8,349 bases of DNA from CAVQLX01 sp046727715. GTDB taxonomy: Bacteria > Desulfobacterota > Binatia > DP-6. Numbering within the stretch: position 1 is the stretch's first letter; the number at the start of each line of letters is the position of its first letter. Of this stretch, positions 7,051-8,349 are shown in pieces. A program made the position numbers and the translations under genes. Location of the stretch: contig JBKPDC010000228.1 in NCBI GenBank assembly GCA_046727715.1, positions 1 through 8,349 of the forward strand, given 5' to 3'. The notes under the pieces are model-generated. The model did not search any database. It was given only the letters and a program-made list of their open reading frames with translations, and was not told the origin of the DNA.

Positions 7051-8166
7051 TCAGCCGGCGGGCTGGATGCTTCCGAAGAGCCCGTGCGACCCGCCGCTGG
7101 GGCCGGCGGTGAAGTAGAGCGTGTTCATCGGCCCGGCCGCGCCGCCATTGCCGAACGACAGGCCCCACAGCTCCTCGATCTTGAGCACCTTGCCGTGCGA
7201 GTCCTTCAACGAACCCCGGAATCTCCAGCGGCCGTTCGACTGCTGATGATAGGCGTGGATCATCCCGTTGCCGAAGTTGCCCACCAGCAAATCGTCACTG
7301 AATGTGCCGAAGCCGGACGGCGCGAGCGCCAATCCCCAGGGCGCGTTGAGGGGGCCCTTGGTGGCGACGCGCGCCATGAGGTTCCCGCTGGTGTCGAACA
7401 TGTTGACGAAACCGCGCCTGGAGCCGGGGACGTCGTTCACCTTGGCCTCGTCTTGCTTCGCGTACGTGACGAAGATCGCGCCGTTGATGGTCTGGATGCC
7501 GAAGGGCGCGAAGCGGCGCGGGATCTTCTTGTCGACGAACGCACCTGGTACGGTCACCAGGTTGAAGCTGCTGTCGAAGACGTCGACGCGGGCATTGTGG
7601 AAGTCGGTGGCATAGAGCTGGTCGCCGGCGCCCGTCGAGGCGATCGCGAGCCCCTTGTAAATCGCACCCACGCCGGAACGGTCGGCGCCGGTGAGCGCCT
7701 GGGTGGCGGGCAGCGGCGGGGGAACGGCCTGGTTCCAGCCGCTGATGATGCCGCTCTCGGTGGCGAAGATGAACGCCGCCGGACCCGAGCTGCTGCCGTT
7801 GCTGATCACGAACCCGTTCCCGCCGTTGAAGACGATGCCGGTGGGCGCCCCCGGGACCGTGACCACGAGCGGGACGACGGCGCCGGTTCCGGTGTAGAGT
7901 GTCGACGAGTTGGTCGTGTTGTTGACGACCCACCACGGCGTGAAGGGCCCGGCGACCAGACCCCAGGCGTTCACGAGGTGCGGATCGACTTGTGCGGCCG
8001 CCCCGGCCATGTCGCCGACGAGGTTGGTCAATGTGTAGGGGCTCGACGGGGCCGCCGGGTGCGGCATGCCACCCGATCCGCCGCCGCCTCCATACTGGGC
8101 AGTGGCCGTGCCAACGACGCCGTGCAATAGCAAGATACAGAGCATGGGCAGTACTCTCTTCGGCAT
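7051..8166 (-). CDS. Exported TIGR03118 family beta-propeller protein
   Basis: The protein has 371 residues. The ATG at 8166 has AAGGAG 5 nt upstream and starts a signal peptide (residues 1-23, MPKRVLPMLCILLLHG, cleavage after ATA), so the product is exported. A Gly-rich linker follows (26-33). The rest matches the TIGR03118 family as I know it: YTLTNLV at 44-50, DPHLVNAWGL at 61-70, the PTGIVFN segment near 108-114, FIFATESGIISGWN at 132-145, YKGLAI at 170-175, LYATDFHNARVDVFD at 184-198, APFGIQ at 220-225, VTYAKQDE at 233-240, LNAPWGLALAP at 273-283, LLVGNFGNG at 293-301, LWGLSFGNG at 333-341, and LYFTAGP to HGLFGSI near the end. These recurring strands fit an NHL-like propeller. The family has no established biochemical function, and no catalytic residues can be named. 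Some members carry a C-terminal PEP-CTERM anchor; this one ends six residues after HGLFG without one. It is convergent with dnaE2 and transcribed alone. Confidence 0.92.
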   Translation of the reverse strand: MPKRVLPMLCILLLHGVVGTATAQYGGGGGSGGMPHPAAPSSPYTLTNLVGDMAGAAAQVDPHLVNAWGLVAGPFTPWWVVNNTTNSSTLYTGTGAVVPLVVTVPGAPTGIVFNGGNGFVISNGSSSGPAAFIFATESGIISGWNQAVPPPLPATQALTGADRSGVGAIYKGLAIASTGAGDQLYATDFHNARVDVFDSSFNLVTVPGAFVDKKIPRRFAPFGIQTINGAIFVTYAKQDEAKVNDVPGSRRGFVNMFDTSGNLMARVATKGPLNAPWGLALAPSGFGTFSDDLLVGNFGNGMIHAYHQQSNGRWRFRGSLKDSHGKVLKIEELWGLSFGNGGAAGPMNTLYFTAGPSGGSHGLFGSIQPAG

Positions 8167-8171
8167 GGGAA

Positions 8172-8177
8172 CTCCTT
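8172..8177 (-). promoter_or_regulatory. Strong ribosome binding site of the beta-propeller gene
   Basis: AAGGAG on the minus strand (within AGAAGGAG) stands 5 nt before the ATG at 8166. It is the best Shine-Dalgarno match in the window and fixes the start of the signal peptide. Confidence 0.75.
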
Positions 8178-8244
8178 CTCTGGGGCGTGGGCAGCTCGGC
8201 CCCGCCCGCTCATACCTGTCATTTGCCGGCGACCCCGACGAAAG

Positions 8245-8275
8245 TTACGCGGCCGTCGACCACGGCGAGGCGTAA
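8245..8275. repeat. Imperfect hairpin in the divergent intergenic region
   Basis: An outer pair of arms, TTACGC (8245-8250) and GCGTAA (8270-8275), encloses an inner pair, GCCGT (8252-8256) and ACGGC (8262-8266), around a 5-base loop. A 1-versus-3-base internal loop separates the two stems, for 11 paired positions. It lies between the beta-propeller start and the partial gene at the right edge, so it could be an operator for either promoter or an RNA structure in a leader. No clear promoter hexamers were found in 8167-8317. Confidence 0.4.
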
Positions 8276-8306
8276 TCTTGAAGCTCGTCAACGCCATTGT
8301 CCTCGT

Positions 8307-8311
8307 GAGGA
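8307..8311 (+). promoter_or_regulatory. Ribosome binding site of the right-edge gene
   Basis: GAGGA lies 6 nt before the ATG at 8318, a good Shine-Dalgarno and spacing. It is the main support for calling the partial gene. A nearer upstream ATG at 8313 is followed at once by TGA and cannot be the start. Confidence 0.5.
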
Positions 8312-8317
8312 CATGTG

Positions 8318-8349
8318 ATGAAGCGCTTCGTGATGATCGTCTTCCCGCT
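8318..8349 (+). CDS. Start of an unidentified gene, probably exported (cut by window edge)
   Basis: Only ten complete codons are visible (MKRFVMIVFP). A Lys-Arg start followed by hydrophobic residues fits the beginning of a signal peptide or membrane segment. The ATG has GAGGA at suitable spacing and the gene would be divergent from the beta-propeller gene with a 151-bp intergenic region. No family can be named from this much sequence, and a chance reading frame is not excluded. Confidence 0.45.
   Translation, partial: MKRFVMIVFP

Noticed and set aside
7046..7064. CAGCC-GGCG-GGCTG hairpin as a terminator of the beta-propeller gene
   Set aside because: The stem is only 5 bp, lies at the stop codon within the coding end, and has no following T-run.
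6934..8130. A 398-codon plus-strand open frame opposite the beta-propeller gene
   Set aside because: The minus strand matches the TIGR03118 family over its full length and has a strong ribosome site; the plus frame has neither.

Overview
The window is GC-rich, densely coded bacterial chromosome, with no tRNA, rRNA, CRISPR array or intact mobile element. The protein families and the exported proteins with Sec-type signal peptides suggest an environmental Gram-negative. The Cys-rich leader domain on the peptidase resembles, from memory only, domains common in Candidatus Binatia and other former Deltaproteobacteria. That placement is tentative.

Left third (1-3453, minus strand): a compact three-gene operon, read right to left. 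It encodes a TetR-family regulator, an exported Cys-rich protein with an M28 peptidase-like catalytic domain and inserted PA domain, and an exported PAF-acetylhydrolase/dienelactone-hydrolase-like alpha/beta hydrolase cut by the window's left edge. The gaps are 11 and 5 bp, so the regulator probably controls the two exported enzymes and itself. A TTACAG-N2-CTGTAA palindrome overlaps the likely -10 of the operon promoter and is the best operator candidate.

Centre (3555-6632, plus strand): a complete dnaE2/imuC-type error-prone DNA polymerase III alpha subunit, divergent from the TetR operon across a 101-bp intergenic region. No lexA, imuA or imuB lies beside it and no classical LexA box is visible upstream.

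Convergent intergenic stretch (6633-7050): it holds a short, frameshifted remnant of what looks like the N-terminus of an IS91-type transposase, then about 240 bp without a recognisable gene but with a 16-bp palindrome.

Right part (7051-8349): a complete exported TIGR03118-type beta-propeller protein on the minus strand with a strong ribosome binding site. A divergent 151-bp intergenic region with a long imperfect hairpin follows, then the first codons of a plus-strand gene cut by the right edge.

No obvious multi-gene novel system is present. The points most worth checking are the peptidase homologue with a rearranged metal site and Cys-rich leader, its pairing with a second exported hydrolase under a TetR regulator, and the isolated dnaE2 sharing that regulator's promoter region.
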